50,836 nucleotides of DNA from Syntrophaceae bacterium UBA1062 (GCA_002316295.1 DCDF01000099.1:3173-54008); one strand, 5' to 3'; positions 35,571-46,300 are shown, numbered from the stretch's first letter. Notes: generated by a model not told the origin, from the sequence alone. A program made the numbers and translations.

Positions 35571-36905
35571 TCAGAACGAGAGATCGACGCCTACGGCCAC
35601 GGTCGTCGTGTTGTTCTCGGTTTTCACCGGGCCGATGTCGGTGTTGATCGTCTCATCCTCCCAGATCGTGAATGCGACGCCGAGATTGAGCTTGACGGCC
35701 GGCGTTATCCGGTAGCCGATGCCCGTGGAGAGATTCCAGTTGTCCGAGTACAGGGTCTCGATTGCACCGGTAGCGCTGAGGAAGTATCCGTCCATATCGT
35801 CCCAGAGGTGGTCCGTATACAGAAAGCCTGCGCTGATCTCCAGCTCCGGGGTCACCAGATATGCCGCGGAGAGGCCCCAGCTCCAGACATCTCCCGCCAT
35901 GTCCGAGATGCGCTCACCTGTAACCGACCTTCCCCAATCCGCAGCCTCCTGGAAGAAATAGTTGAAATCGGCTTCTCCCCTGAGCTCCGGCGTGATCTGG
36001 TATGACGCGCCGAAGCCGATCATGGCCGGAAAATCACGCCGATTTCTGTCGCCGTCGACAAACAGGCCGATGTCCTGGCTGATATTGTCCGATCCGTTCA
36101 CGTCATCCTTGAAATTCAGGCTCACCTTTGACTCATACCGAAGAGCGAGGACCAGACCGTCAATGGGCACCGCCTGGATGCCGAAAACCGCACCCCACCC
36201 GTTGGCCGACTGCTCCACATCCACCGTCAGGGGCACGTCCGGGGTCGCATCGCCAAGCGTCCCGCCCGTCAGGGTCAGCTCACCTTCAATATCGTTATCC
36301 GCCTGGATGTAGCGGACTCCTGCGGCTATGGAGATGCAGTCGGTGACCTTGTATGCACCGCCGATGGTCCCGGTGAGATACAGGGAACTCGCCTCAATGC
36401 TCTCACCCGCGATGGCCGTGTATCCCACCTGTCCGAATGCGTCCATGAATTCCTGGTTTATCTGCTGCAACACCCCCGCTCCGATGCGTCTGGTGGTGAT
36501 CGACCCATCCGGGTAGTCCAGTGATGCACCGTTTCCGGGTATGTATATCCCTGCGAACACCGACCATCTGTCCCTCGTGTACGCCGCATAGACGTTGGGA
36601 ACGAACCAGTCTGGATCATCCTGTTCGAAGCTCACCGGAGAGAGGGTGAGAGGATCCGTAAACGTATGTTCCGGTCTGCGGAACAGGGTCTGGTTCGAGA
36701 CATTGAGGTGGAACCCGTCCGAGAGACACACCAGGCCCGCAGGGTTATATACCACGATGTCAGCGGCATCCGTGGCGGCATTGCGGTTGGCCAGCCGCAC
36801 CCACTCGGCGCTCATGTTGGTCAGGTTGTCGATCTGTGCATAGGCATCTGTGGCGATCATGGTGCCAAGCACTCCGAGAATGGACCAGAAACGGTTCAGA
36901 CGCAT
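35571..36905 (-). CDS. OmpP1/FadL-family outer-membrane transport protein
   Basis: Outer-membrane beta-barrel of 444 aa for uptake of long-chain fatty acids or other hydrophobic compounds. Signal peptide to about residue 23 (ATDAYA), then the FadL-type hatch with SAEWVRLANRNAATDAADIVVYNPAGL (NPAG motif), followed by alternating beta strands and a terminal Phe (GVDLSF). ATG follows AAAGGGGG. Convergent with the phospholipase-C-like gene, so it is a separate unit. It may supply lipid or hydrocarbon substrates; no operon link shows this. Confidence 0.92.
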   Translation of the reverse strand: MRLNRFWSILGVLGTMIATDAYAQIDNLTNMSAEWVRLANRNAATDAADIVVYNPAGLVCLSDGFHLNVSNQTLFRRPEHTFTDPLTLSPVSFEQDDPDWFVPNVYAAYTRDRWSVFAGIYIPGNGASLDYPDGSITTRRIGAGVLQQINQEFMDAFGQVGYTAIAGESIEASSLYLTGTIGGAYKVTDCISIAAGVRYIQADNDIEGELTLTGGTLGDATPDVPLTVDVEQSANGWGAVFGIQAVPIDGLVLALRYESKVSLNFKDDVNGSDNISQDIGLFVDGDRNRRDFPAMIGFGASYQITPELRGEADFNYFFQEAADWGRSVTGERISDMAGDVWSWGLSAAYLVTPELEISAGFLYTDHLWDDMDGYFLSATGAIETLYSDNWNLSTGIGYRITPAVKLNLGVAFTIWEDETINTDIGPVKTENNTTTVAVGVDLSF

Positions 36906-37290
36906 ACAAACCCCCTTTCACGAAAATTGACCGTGTTTCCTGCGAAGAAGCCCCTTCATACAGCACACACATTTCACCCATGATATCCTGCCCTAGAGAA
37001 AACCACAGCTTCACGGAAAAAAATATGATCATTCCTGCCAAAGTTGTGACAAATCAGGCCAAACGATGAATGCTCTATCCGGCAAGATCGTTGTCTTAAA
37101 AGCACTTCACCCCTCCAGACGCCCGCCCGTACCGTGCACACATTGAAAGTTGCACGACCGCATCTATCCTGTTCCTCAGTACGAGGAGAGAAAAAACCGG
37201 CGTGTATCGTATTGAGAACATGCATGCGCCGGGCAGCGGAGGGAATGTCCGGGCAGGCTCACTCCCTGAAATACCGGGCAGGAGATTGTT
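36906..37290. other. Divergent intergenic region before fadL-like and YqjE-like genes
   Basis: About 385 bp, AT-richer near 37000-37060, presumably holding divergent promoters. No gene or clear operator was found. Confidence 0.45.
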
Positions 37291-37673
37291 ATGGAGAAAT
37301 GCCGGGACATGCCCCTGGCCTCACTGCTTGCACAGTTCGCACACCTGATCGAAAGATTTGCCGCGGATGAGAAAACATATCTCAACCGCTCTCTCAAATA
37401 CGCTTCTCACATCGGCCTCGCGGGGATCATTCTGAGCGGCGCGGCCGTTGAGCTCCCCGCCCTCTCCGGCGCTTTTCTTCTCGTGACTCTTACTCTGTGA
37501 CTCTTACTCTGGTTCTGAACATATGGTTCCCGGCCTGGGCCTCGGCCCTGATCGTGGCCGTTGTTCTTCTGTCCGGCGATCTTGCAGCCGGCATCGCAGG
37601 CATGCGCAAGACCGGGAGCGGAATCACGAAGGCGCGGGTGCACATGAACCGGGTCAAGGAGGACGTAAGATGA
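37291..37673 (+). pseudogene. YqjE-like (phage holin 3_6 superfamily) membrane protein, broken by a 14-bp tandem duplication
   Basis: The ATG at 37291 follows GGCAGGAG. The first part (PLASLLAQFAHLIERFAADE) and two membrane helices fit the YqjE/holin superfamily III pattern. As written it stops at 37500 after 69 residues. The frame shifted by the duplication continues VLNIWFPAWASALIVAVVLL, the family's typical second hairpin, and ends KEDVR at 37673. Deleting one copy of the 14-bp repeat at 37483-37510 restores a single protein of about 122 aa. The stop overlaps the next gene's start (ATGA), so the original operon structure is intact. The duplication could be reversible by slippage. Confidence 0.72.
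37483..37510 (+). repeat. Perfect 14-bp tandem duplication inside the YqjE-like gene
   Basis: GTGACTCTTACTCT occurs twice head to tail at 37483-37496 and 37497-37510. Because 14 is not a multiple of three, it shifts the frame and creates the TGA at 37498-37500. Confidence 0.95.
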
Positions 37674-37930
37674 TGGAAAGAGAGTTGAGGAAGAAAATTC
37701 ATGACACCGCACTGGAACTCAAAGAGGTGAAGACAGAGCTCGGCCGCAGATATGAGAACCTGATGAAGGTTGCGAAACCTCTGGTGCTGCTGGTTGTCGG
37801 CTATATCGGCCTGAAGACGGCCCTGTGGATTATCGGCACCCTGATTTCGCTGGCATGGAAATACATGCTCCTGTTCTTTGCAATGGTAGGCTTCCTGCTG
37901 CTGAAGCGGAGGATGGCATCACAGCCTTAG
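37670..37930 (+). CDS. Small membrane protein with amphipathic N-terminus, partner of the YqjE-like gene
   Basis: Protein of 86 aa starting MMERELRKKIHD, whose first ATG overlaps the YqjE-like stop as ATGA. A charged amphipathic helix of about 30 residues precedes two membrane segments (PLVLLVVGYIGLKTALWII and SLAWKYMLLFFAMVGFLLL). The layout recalls the YqjD/YqjK-type small envelope proteins found with YqjE, which bind ribosomes or membranes under stress in E. coli, but the match is by arrangement only. Confidence 0.65.
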   Translation: MMERELRKKIHDTALELKEVKTELGRRYENLMKVAKPLVLLVVGYIGLKTALWIIGTLISLAWKYMLLFFAMVGFLLLKRRMASQP

Positions 37931-37932
37931 GC

Positions 37933-37963
37933 GTTCCGCCTGTCGCACTCCGGCCGGCGGAAC
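37933..37963 (+). terminator. Hairpin 3 bp after the small membrane protein
   Basis: GTTCCGCC / GGCGGAAC form a perfect 8-bp stem with a 15-base loop immediately after the stop at 37930. No T-tract follows, so this is a possible weak terminator or mRNA 3' stabiliser. Confidence 0.35.
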
Positions 37964-38507
37964 CTCACCCACGCGGCACAGACCTGGGCATGAGATGAAT
38001 GCTGTCGGCGTCTCCTTCAGCCGTTTCCCGGCGATTCCGAAAGCGCATTGACCGTTTCGAGGCACTCACCGCTCCTTGTGCGTTGCAATGTGGATAAGCA
38101 CGGCTGTGACCACCATTATAGTATAAGTGTAAGCAGCGGTTCCCCTGTGTCGGTGAGGAATGCGCGATCGGGCGTGAAGGACAGGTATAATCCAGCCCCA
38201 AAAACATCCGCCTGGATCCGGACTCCTCCAACAGGGCGGACAAACAGGACGGTTTAGCGGAGGAAACCGACGTGCTTGCCCAAGGGAAACCTCTGAATCA
38301 AAGCCTGTCGAGATGCCGTCGAGCCGGATTGCGGGTCCGGCCGTCCATGGAATGAAGGCACCGGTGAGATGTGCTCCCCGGACATATGGCACGAGTGTCA
38401 GTTCTAGCGCATGACATGTGGTTAACCGGGCCTTTCAGACCGTCCTGATCCGCACAAACGATCTCCGGGCGCTGTGCCCGGAAAAAACGGAAAAAAGGAG
38501 AATCGTC
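37964..38507. other. Intergenic, no gene seen
   Basis: About 540 bp with no supportable gene. It contains TATAAT at about 38184-38189, a candidate -10 element for the following membrane protein gene but without a good -35. Confidence 0.4.
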
Positions 38508-40187
38508 ATGAGAAAAATCATTCTCACCCTCGTCATGACTCTGATTCCGGTTGCGCTTTTCGCTCAGCTGGAGACGCTCCCTGAAGGCGCCCTGGTACCC
38601 GGCGCGAGCTTCATCACCGCACTGGTGGTGGGGATCATACTTGCGTTCGGGTTCCAGCTCATCCTGATGAATCTTTCTGCAGCCGCGGGGTTGAGCGTCC
38701 TTCACAGCCCGCTCGAATCGGTCAGAAAGAGAGTTGGGGCCGGAGGCGCCGCGGAAGGCGAAAAGCAGCATGAAAAATCGGGGCCCATTGAGGAAAAGAT
38801 GCGGACCGTGAACACCACGTTCGGCATCTGGGCCATCGCCACGTCGAGCATATCCCTGTTCTTCGCCGCCTGGCTCGCAGTCGAGTTCAGCACGGCACTG
38901 ACCGTCGTTGCGGGAATCACTCTGGGCCTTGCCATCTGGGGGCTCTTCTACATCGCCACCTCAATCCTGGAGATGACGGCCGTATCATCCATGGTGGGAT
39001 CGCTGATGGATGTCGTGCGGTCGGGTTTCCGGACGGTCACCGAAACGACATCAGGCATCTTCGGACGCTCTGAAGAGCGGAAGGCGGCCGACACCACCCG
39101 CAGCATTATCGAGGCGGTCAGGACCGAGGTGTTCGGCGATGTCAGCGCACGGAAGACGATTCAGGGATACGTCGACCAGGTCAAACCGGGCTACCGCGAG
39201 CTCGGCAAAGAAATCCAGAACATTCTCAATAATGCCGAGGTCGAGATCCATGCGTCGCCCTCACGCGATACTCTTACCGCCCGCTTTCATGTCGGAGGTG
39301 TCGCCGCCGCGGCCGCAGAGGCGAAAAAAGCCGCCCGCGAGGCCAGGGAGATAATGGGCGAAGAGGCACGCTCGGACAAGGAAAGGGCCGAAAAAATCGC
39401 TGACGCGTCGGCACGGATGGCAGGCATGTCACGGGAGGATGCCGAAAGGTACCGGCACAAGGTGGAAGAATATCTGGCGAGAACGGGCAAGGATGAGCTG
39501 AATCCCGAGGGAATCAAACGGGATATCGACAAGCTGATATCCGACCCCAAGGCCGGAGCGGACGCAATCCTGTCCCGGCTGAACGACATCGACCGCTCCA
39601 CGATCACAGCCATCCTGGCTCAGAGAAAGGACATGGATCAGGAAGAGGCCAGTCGTGTCGTGGATATGGTCGCGGGGACGGTGAGCAGTCTCAAGTCACG
39701 GTATCAGGCGCCGAAGGGGCCCGCCGAAGGCGCCGCATGGGAGCGCCCCACCGGAATGATGGGCAGAGCGCGAGACATTCTCGACTCAACGGACAACCCG
39801 GAGATCAATTTCGACGCCATCAAGGCGGACTTCGAAACCATGCTGCACGACCCGAGAGGCGGGGCATCCTCGCTGATCCACAGGCTGAAATCCATCGACA
39901 GGGATGATATCAAGCACATGGTGACCCGCGGCAACCCGAACATGAAGGAAGAAGACGCAGAGCGGATGATCGAGAGGATCGAAGGGGCAAGAGACGATAT
40001 GATCGCCCGGGTCGAGAAGATGCGCGACGAAGTGAACGCCAGGGTCAAAAGTGCGGAAGAGACCGCCCTGTACCATGTCGAGGAGACGCGGAAAGTGGCA
40101 TCATCGGCTGCATGGTGGGTCTTCGCGGCAGCTCTTGTATCGGGCGTGGCTGCAGCCGCAGGAGGCATAGTGGCGATCATCACCTGA
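38508..40187 (+). CDS. Large membrane protein with internal ~60-residue repeats, unknown function
   Basis: Protein of 559 aa; ATG follows AAAGGAG. N-terminal signal or helix (ILTLVMTLIPVALFAQ), then two or three membrane segments to about residue 175, a long charged helical region, and a final membrane helix (AAWWVFAAALVSGVAAAAGG). The helical region holds two related units: one with DIDKLISDPKAGADAIL, RLNDIDRSTI and DMDQEEASRVV; the other with DFETMLHDPRGGASSLI, RLKSIDRDDI and NMKEEDAERMI. A third partial copy has GMSREDAERY. I do not recognise the family. The membrane anchors at both ends suggest a domain bridging or scaffolding the envelope. It follows the YqjE-like set on the same strand. 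Confidence 0.8.
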   Translation: MRKIILTLVMTLIPVALFAQLETLPEGALVPGASFITALVVGIILAFGFQLILMNLSAAAGLSVLHSPLESVRKRVGAGGAAEGEKQHEKSGPIEEKMRTVNTTFGIWAIATSSISLFFAAWLAVEFSTALTVVAGITLGLAIWGLFYIATSILEMTAVSSMVGSLMDVVRSGFRTVTETTSGIFGRSEERKAADTTRSIIEAVRTEVFGDVSARKTIQGYVDQVKPGYRELGKEIQNILNNAEVEIHASPSRDTLTARFHVGGVAAAAAEAKKAAREAREIMGEEARSDKERAEKIADASARMAGMSREDAERYRHKVEEYLARTGKDELNPEGIKRDIDKLISDPKAGADAILSRLNDIDRSTITAILAQRKDMDQEEASRVVDMVAGTVSSLKSRYQAPKGPAEGAAWERPTGMMGRARDILDSTDNPEINFDAIKADFETMLHDPRGGASSLIHRLKSIDRDDIKHMVTRGNPNMKEEDAERMIERIEGARDDMIARVEKMRDEVNARVKSAEETALYHVEETRKVASSAAWWVFAAALVSGVAAAAGGIVAIIT

Positions 40188-40406
40188 CGCCTGGGCGCGC
40201 GCTGATCGGAACAGCACATATCGGAGGCCGTCGCTGCGACGCCCGCTCGGAATATCCGGGCATGCCGGATCAAACCGGCGGGCTTGCGGCATTGCTGCGT
40301 TTCGGGCCTACGCATTTCACCAGGGTGTTGACAGTGTGCGAGCACCTCCAGTATTACTGTCCACTGACAGATTTCCCCGTGTCCGAACAATTTCGCTGGA
40401 GAAACG

Positions 40407-41303
40407 ATGTCGGTGAGGCTGTTGACAAACTGGTTCATAGCGACCCGTCCCTGGTCGTTTACCATGACCCTTATTTCTGTGAGCGTGGGCAGCGCTCTAG
40501 CTGCGCTCGACGGCAGCTTCTCCTGGGGCCTCTGTCTTCTTGCGGCGGCGGGCGCGGTTTTCATGCATGCGGGCACCAATCTCCTGAACGACTACTATGA
40601 CGTGAAACACGGCCTGGACACTCTCTTTTCTGCAACGGCGCAGTACCGTCCGCACGCAATCGTCCACGGCTTGCTGCCCGCCGAACAGGTGTTTCGTGCA
40701 GCCTGCGGCCTCTTTGCAGCCGCCTCGCTCATCGGCGTCTATCTCGCATTTGCGAGCGGATGGATGGTTCTGCTCATCGGACTTGTCGGGGTCCTGGCCG
40801 GAATAGGCTACACCGCGCCTCCCATGAAGTACAAGTATCTCGCGCTGGGCGAGGTCTCGGTGTTCCTCATGTGGGGACCTCTCATGATCGAGGGGGCGTA
40901 CTATGTGCAGACGCATGTCCTGAGCTTTCAGGCCTTCCTGATATCCATCCCCTTCGGGCTTCTCGTGGCGCTGACGATATTTGCCAACAACATACGTGAC
41001 ATAGACCACGACAGCTCCCGCAATATCCGAACCCTTGCCATATGGCTCGGCCCGGATAGAGGGGTTCGCGCCTACCTTCTGCTCATGGCCCTCGCATATG
41101 TCAGCACGCTTTTCCTGACTCTGTCGAACATGCTCAGCCTCTGGGGCCTCCTGGTGTTTCTGTCTCTCCCTCTGGCGGTACAGCTCCAGCGCCGGATGGC
41201 CCGGGGCATCCCGCAGGACGCCGATGCTATGACAGCAAAGCTCGATACGGCCTTCGGCGTGCTGCTCGTAGCCGCGCTGATCATTCAGGGCCTTGGAGGA
41301 TGA
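40407..41303 (+). CDS. UbiA-family prenyltransferase (MenA-like)
   Basis: Polytopic membrane prenyltransferase of 298 aa with about eight helices. The two Asp-rich prenyl-diphosphate motifs are NLLNDYYDVKHGLD and NNIRDIDHDSSRN, the latter in the form typical of 1,4-dihydroxy-2-naphthoate prenyltransferases. GYTAPPMKYKYLALGE is also characteristic of MenA. It would transfer a polyprenyl chain in menaquinone synthesis, but no other men or mqn genes are present in the window, so another aromatic acceptor is possible. Start ATG follows TGGAG. Overlaps the CPBP protease gene by ATGA. Confidence 0.88.
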   Translation: MSVRLLTNWFIATRPWSFTMTLISVSVGSALAALDGSFSWGLCLLAAAGAVFMHAGTNLLNDYYDVKHGLDTLFSATAQYRPHAIVHGLLPAEQVFRAACGLFAAASLIGVYLAFASGWMVLLIGLVGVLAGIGYTAPPMKYKYLALGEVSVFLMWGPLMIEGAYYVQTHVLSFQAFLISIPFGLLVALTIFANNIRDIDHDSSRNIRTLAIWLGPDRGVRAYLLLMALAYVSTLFLTLSNMLSLWGLLVFLSLPLAVQLQRRMARGIPQDADAMTAKLDTAFGVLLVAALIIQGLGG

Positions 41304-41920
41304 GCAGTTCCGGGCACAGGCCCGTCTGGCCCACGGTCGTCCTGGCTTTCGGTCTGTGGTTCTTCACCTTTACTCTGCCCTGGTTCAACTTCTGGATCAA
41401 GATATCCCTCTCCGCCGGTCTGCTCGCCGCACTGGCCGTGCGGGCGCACACCCTCCGGGACAACCTGACGGCCTTCGACAGAACCGCGTTCATCCAGGGT
41501 CTGCTTGCGGCCTCCGCCCTGTACGGCATCTTCTGGCTCGGAGCAGAGGCGTCTTCGTGGCTCTTTCCCTTTGCGCCGCAGCAGATAGAGACCATCTACA
41601 GCAAAGGGGACGGCATTCCGAAACCGGTCGTTTTCCTGCTTCTGCTCCTCGTCACCGGGCCGTGCGAAGAGATATACTGGCGCGGATTCCTGCAGAGAAA
41701 TCTCATGCGCCGCTACGGCCCGACGAGAGGCTGGATCGCTGCGACCGCGATCTATGCCGGTGTGCACATCCTGTCGTTCAACTTCATGCTGATCGGAGCG
41801 GCGGCCGTTGGGGGTGCTTTCTGGGGGCTGCTCTACTGGAAATTGAATCGCCTCGATACCCTCATCATCTGTCATTCCGTGTGGAGCGCGTTCATTTTCA
41901 CGGTCGCACCGATTTCGTGA
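41300..41920 (+). CDS. CPBP-family intramembrane metalloprotease
   Basis: Membrane protein of 206 aa of the CAAX-processing/bacteriocin-processing (Abi) family. The catalytic EExxxR motif is CEEIYWRGFLQ, with GVHILSFN (His) and the final metal-ligand motif CHSVWSAFIF. It may cleave prenylated or other membrane peptides. Its start overlaps the prenyltransferase stop (ATGA), a pairing seen in other bacteria but without known function. Confidence 0.9.
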   Translation: MSSSGHRPVWPTVVLAFGLWFFTFTLPWFNFWIKISLSAGLLAALAVRAHTLRDNLTAFDRTAFIQGLLAASALYGIFWLGAEASSWLFPFAPQQIETIYSKGDGIPKPVVFLLLLLVTGPCEEIYWRGFLQRNLMRRYGPTRGWIAATAIYAGVHILSFNFMLIGAAAVGGAFWGLLYWKLNRLDTLIICHSVWSAFIFTVAPIS

Positions 41921-42122
41921 CAGCGGTCGTTTTTCCCGGCCTGAAACGCGAGAATGGGCATCGCCTTTTGTTTCTTGCATTCACGCAAAAGGCTCTTCGC
42001 CGTCTTTGAATCGATCGGCCTTGAGCCTATTATCTACCTATGGACATCATCCGCAGATCGGCTTTCCGATCGGTACGCCTGCAGCGAGAAGCCGGAGCTT
42101 CCAGACGGTGGGGTTGATTCGG

Positions 42123-43286
42123 ATGGACAGAGTGGCGAGAGAAGAGCTGGAACTGCTGGCCGGCAATGTCGATGAAGTGTGTGTTTCGATATATCTTCCC
42201 ACTCATCGGGCCGGAATGGAAACACAGCAGGGAGCGATAAGGCTCAAGAACCTGCTCAAGAAGGCCGAAGAGCTGCGGCCTCTGACCAGCCTCCGCCCGG
42301 CGCAGATGCGGGCGCTGCTCGAACCGGCCCAGAATCTCATTACGGACACTCTTTTCTGGCAGTATCAGGATGAAGGTCTTGCACTGTTTCTATCCCCCGA
42401 GGGCATGCGCTCATATCGTCTCCCGATCCGTTTCGACGAACTGGTGGTCGTGGGCAGGCGCTTTCATGTCAAGCCGATTCTCCCCCTGCTCTCGGCAGAC
42501 GGGCGTTTCTTCATACTGGCGATCAGCCGGAGCCGGGTCAGACTGCTTCGATGCACCCGATATCGGTTTGACGAGGTCGATCTCCCGTCTGTGCCCGCAA
42601 ACATTTCGGATGCACTGCAGATCGATGAGGCCGGGAAAGAGCTCCAGTTCCATACCAGAACGAGTCCAGCCGCCGGAGCGGGAAGACGCCAGGCCATATT
42701 TCACGGCCACGGGGCCGGTGAGGACGAGGACAAGACGAATCTCCTGCGGTATTTCCATCGGATCGACAGGGGCCTGCAGGAGGTGCTCCGAGACGAGCAC
42801 TCACCGCTGGTGCTGGCAGGCGTCGGATATCTGTTTCCGATATACCGGGAGGCGAACACCTACCAGCATCTGCTGGACGAGGGGATCGAAGGCAATCCCG
42901 ACGAGCTGAGCGCTGCAGAGATTCACGGGAAGGCCTGGGAGATTGTCAGGCCGCTTTTCATGAAAAAACAGGAGGAAGCCGCGGCAAAATTCGAGCGGTT
43001 TTCAAAAACCGGGAACGGCCAGGCCTCGAACGACCTCGAAAAGGTCGTTCCGGCGGCCTACAGCGGCCGCGTGGATACGCTCTTCGTCGCGGCGGGTGCC
43101 CAGCGGTGGGGAACGTTCGATCCTGACTCCCAGCGTGTCGAACTGCACGAAAAGCCCCAAGCGGGCGACGATGATCTGCTGGATCTTGCCGCTGTCCAGA
43201 CGTTTCTCAATGGAGGGAGCGTGTATACATCGGATCAGGGAGACATACCCGGCGGATCCGCCCTTGCCGCGGTCATGCGGTACTGA
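42123..43286 (+). CDS. baeRF-family protein (bacterial archaeo-eukaryotic release-factor-like)
   Basis: Cytosolic protein of 387 aa beginning MDRVAREELELL at the ATG at 42123; the upstream frame to 42006 lacks support. The N-terminal region SIYLPTHRAGMETQQGAIRLKNLL and the C-terminal domain with VDTLFVAAGAQRWGTF and SVYTSDQGDIPGGSALAAV fit the baeRF group, distant relatives of eRF1/Pelota. These are thought to act in ribosome rescue or nucleotide sensing, but none has a firm function. No operon partner. Confidence 0.78.
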   Translation: MDRVAREELELLAGNVDEVCVSIYLPTHRAGMETQQGAIRLKNLLKKAEELRPLTSLRPAQMRALLEPAQNLITDTLFWQYQDEGLALFLSPEGMRSYRLPIRFDELVVVGRRFHVKPILPLLSADGRFFILAISRSRVRLLRCTRYRFDEVDLPSVPANISDALQIDEAGKELQFHTRTSPAAGAGRRQAIFHGHGAGEDEDKTNLLRYFHRIDRGLQEVLRDEHSPLVLAGVGYLFPIYREANTYQHLLDEGIEGNPDELSAAEIHGKAWEIVRPLFMKKQEEAAAKFERFSKTGNGQASNDLEKVVPAAYSGRVDTLFVAAGAQRWGTFDPDSQRVELHEKPQAGDDDLLDLAAVQTFLNGGSVYTSDQGDIPGGSALAAVMRY

Positions 43287-43342
43287 CCTCTCGCTACAGG
43301 CACGGAAAAATTTCCGGGACCTGAAAATCCCTCTTAAAAAAA

Positions 43343-46300
43343 TCACAACTCGTGAACACAGAGGACCTCGGGAGGTATGTTCCCGCTTGCCAGATCGCAG
43401 AGATGCCGGTGGTGAGTGAAGAGTATCACCTGGGTCCGGCCAGACAGTTCTGCCAGGATCTTCAGGGTCTGGGCGGCACGAATGTCGTCGAAGCTTGCGA
43501 GGATATCGTCGAGGATGAGGGGCATGGGCTCTCGCCCTTCAAGACGCTGCTCCAGGCTCGCCAGGCGCAGAGCCAGGTAGAGCTGGTCACAGGTTCCTTC
43601 GCTCATGGCCTCGATGTGCACCCTGCCCCCGTTGCGTAGGCCCACGAGAACCTGACGGTCGCTGCTGTCGAAGTCCGCAGCAAGCCCCTGGAGGCTGTCC
43701 AGGGTCATTCTGCGGAAGAATTCCCCTGCCCGGGTGAGCACCCTGCCCTGGCTCTTCTTGCGGTGGTGTTCCAGAATGCCTCTCATCTTCGAGGCAGCCA
43801 GAGTCAGGCGGGCGTAATCCAGGACCGCGTCTTTGATCCCGGCAAGAACAGACTCCATCTCTTCTGAAAGCTGAGACGCCATGCTCCCGCCCGCCATCTC
43901 GTCCCGCTCTCTGTCGAGCCTCCCGATTTCCTGGTTCAGCTCACTGCGCTGTTTTTCCAGATCTTCGATCTCACGCTCGAGATCAGAGATCTCCTGTGGA
44001 AGAGCATCCGCGTCCACCGATGCCACCTCGGCCAGAAAAACCTCCAGGTCGGAGCCTCCCGCAGACCTGCTGATGATGCGTCGGAGCTCGTCGGCCCGCA
44101 TGGCCTTTTCCCGGTACGCGGCCGAAACGGCCTCACGTCCGGGAAGCAGGCGCGGGTCGTCGCAATGCGCCTCCTTCAGGAGTGCCAGGATCTCGCCATC
44201 ACATTCCGAAACGACCCCCCGGTGATACTCCAGTGACTTTTCGAGATTGCGCTGCCTTTCTGCGAGGGCATTGAGGCGTTCGCGAATTTTCAGGCCTTCC
44301 TGAAGTTCTCCGTTGAGCTGCTCGACGAACTGGGCGTATCCGATTTCTGGCATGTCCCGGCCGAGATCGGCGCACAGTGCCTGCACTTCTTTTTCGAAAC
44401 GGTCGTTGCGCGATTCGATGGCCTTGATCGCGCTCGACTTCTCCTCTATCTCTCGCACGAACCCGGCAAGCTCGTCGAATTTCCTGAGCACGGCCCGCGC
44501 CTGATCCGGGCTCGCATCCGAATCCAGGCCCGCAGACACGAGAGCCTTCGCCCACCGCACCTTCCAGTCTTCAAGGCGCTCTTTTGCACGGGCGACCTCC
44601 TGCTCCTGCACAAGAACCTTCCTCTGGGATTCGAACATCCTATCCTGAAGATCTTTTCTCCTGATATCCGCGTCACGCTCATTTCTGATGAGATCATCGG
44701 CCTTCCCGTCCAAAGCCGACAGGGTGAGGGCTTCGGCAGGTGAATCGGCCAGACCCGTGAGACGCTGCAGCCCATCTCTGAACCTGGAGAGTTCCCGTAC
44801 TTTTTCCTCCAGCTCCGCAGACCGTGCTCTCCACTCCCGGCACAGGGCCGTGGCCTCATCATAGCGGATCAGCCAGTCGCTCATGTCTCCCGGGGTCCCC
44901 GGAGTGATGCCCGCTGGTTTCCAGACCTCGTTCCATTTCTGTTCGAGGGTCCGCTTCCGTTCCAGGAGCTCACGGATGTCGGCCATGAGCTCCCCGATGG
45001 TCTGTTCGCTGCTTTCCCGGCCGGCCACGAGTTGGGCAAGCCTGACCACCCGGTCCGATTCACGCCGCAGACGGTCGCTGATCTCATCCGCCTCTGAAAC
45101 GGCTTGTTCGAAGGCCTCCGGCAGGCCTGATTCATTTCCCTCGCGATCATCCCACTGAGCCGCGGAAACGCCCACCGGTGAATCCCACGCCGCTCTGATC
45201 AGACGCCATAAGTCATCCCTGCGCGTTCTGACCTGTATGAGCTGCTCCTCGGTCGGTATATCTCCCTGTATCTTGAGCGCTCTGATCTCGTTCTCGATGC
45301 GCCTGAGCCGGCTGCGCTCTTCTTCAGCATGCCTTTCGAGCTCTCCTATGCGCTGCTTCAGCGCGGTGAAATCTCCGGAAAAGCGTGCCACTGTCTGTTT
45401 GCCCGGGACGGGAAGAGAGAGAAGCTCCCTGTGCGTGATGCCCTTCAGGCCGAGCTTGTCCATCTTCTCTTGAGATGCCTCGGCCAGGGAATTCACCTGA
45501 TTGTAAAGACCGTCGACCACGTTCTCGCTGACCCCGCTGCGGCGGTATTCCTTCAGAAGGTTTTCGAGGGCGTGTATATCCCTTGGGGCGGGGATCCCGG
45601 CGAGCCTTTCCCTGATTTCCGCCAGGTCGGCAGTGCACTTCGCCAGGGCCGTGTTCTGATGCTCAAGGGCTGTAACAAGGTCCTTGTTTTTCTCGCAGAG
45701 ATCCTCGATGCGGGCCCTGTCCTCAGCACGAAGGCACAGCCCGGCGAGGCTCACTCCTTCCCCGGCGAGGCGAAGCTCTCTTGCGACCCGCCGGGCGTCT
45801 CTCTCGATCTCGAGCACGGTTTCCTTGAGCCGGGGAAGCTGCTCGCCGGCCTGCTTGTAGTTCCCCGATTCCTGGAAAAGCGCTGTGATACGCGCCCTGT
45901 GGGCCAGGAGATCGTCCGGGACGCGAAGCGATGCGATCTCTTCACGCACAGACTTCAAGGCAGCGGTATCACGTGCGATAGCATCACCTGCTGCTTTCAG
46001 CCTCTCTTCGGCACGCTCTCGCCTCACGGTGAATCCCTCGGGGAGAACGACGGCTCCCGCCATGGCCTCGAGCTCGGTCTGGATCTCTCTGAGCTCGTCC
46101 GCGTCTTTGCAGGCCTCGTTCATGCGCTTTCTCCGGTTCAAGACCGCGGTTTTCTCACGCACCAGGCGGGAGACTTCTTCCTGCTTCTCGACAGCCTCGC
46201 GCATGCGTTCTTCCAGCTTCGCCCATTGGGCGCCCGAGAGGGAATGTTCCTTGAACTTTCTCTTGAGCTCTCTGTACTCAGCTGTCAGCCGGTTGATCAC

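Noticed and set aside
37483..37510. Programmed ribosomal frameshift in the YqjE-like gene
   Set aside because: The perfect 14-bp duplication explains the frame change fully, and there is no slippery site with a downstream structure.
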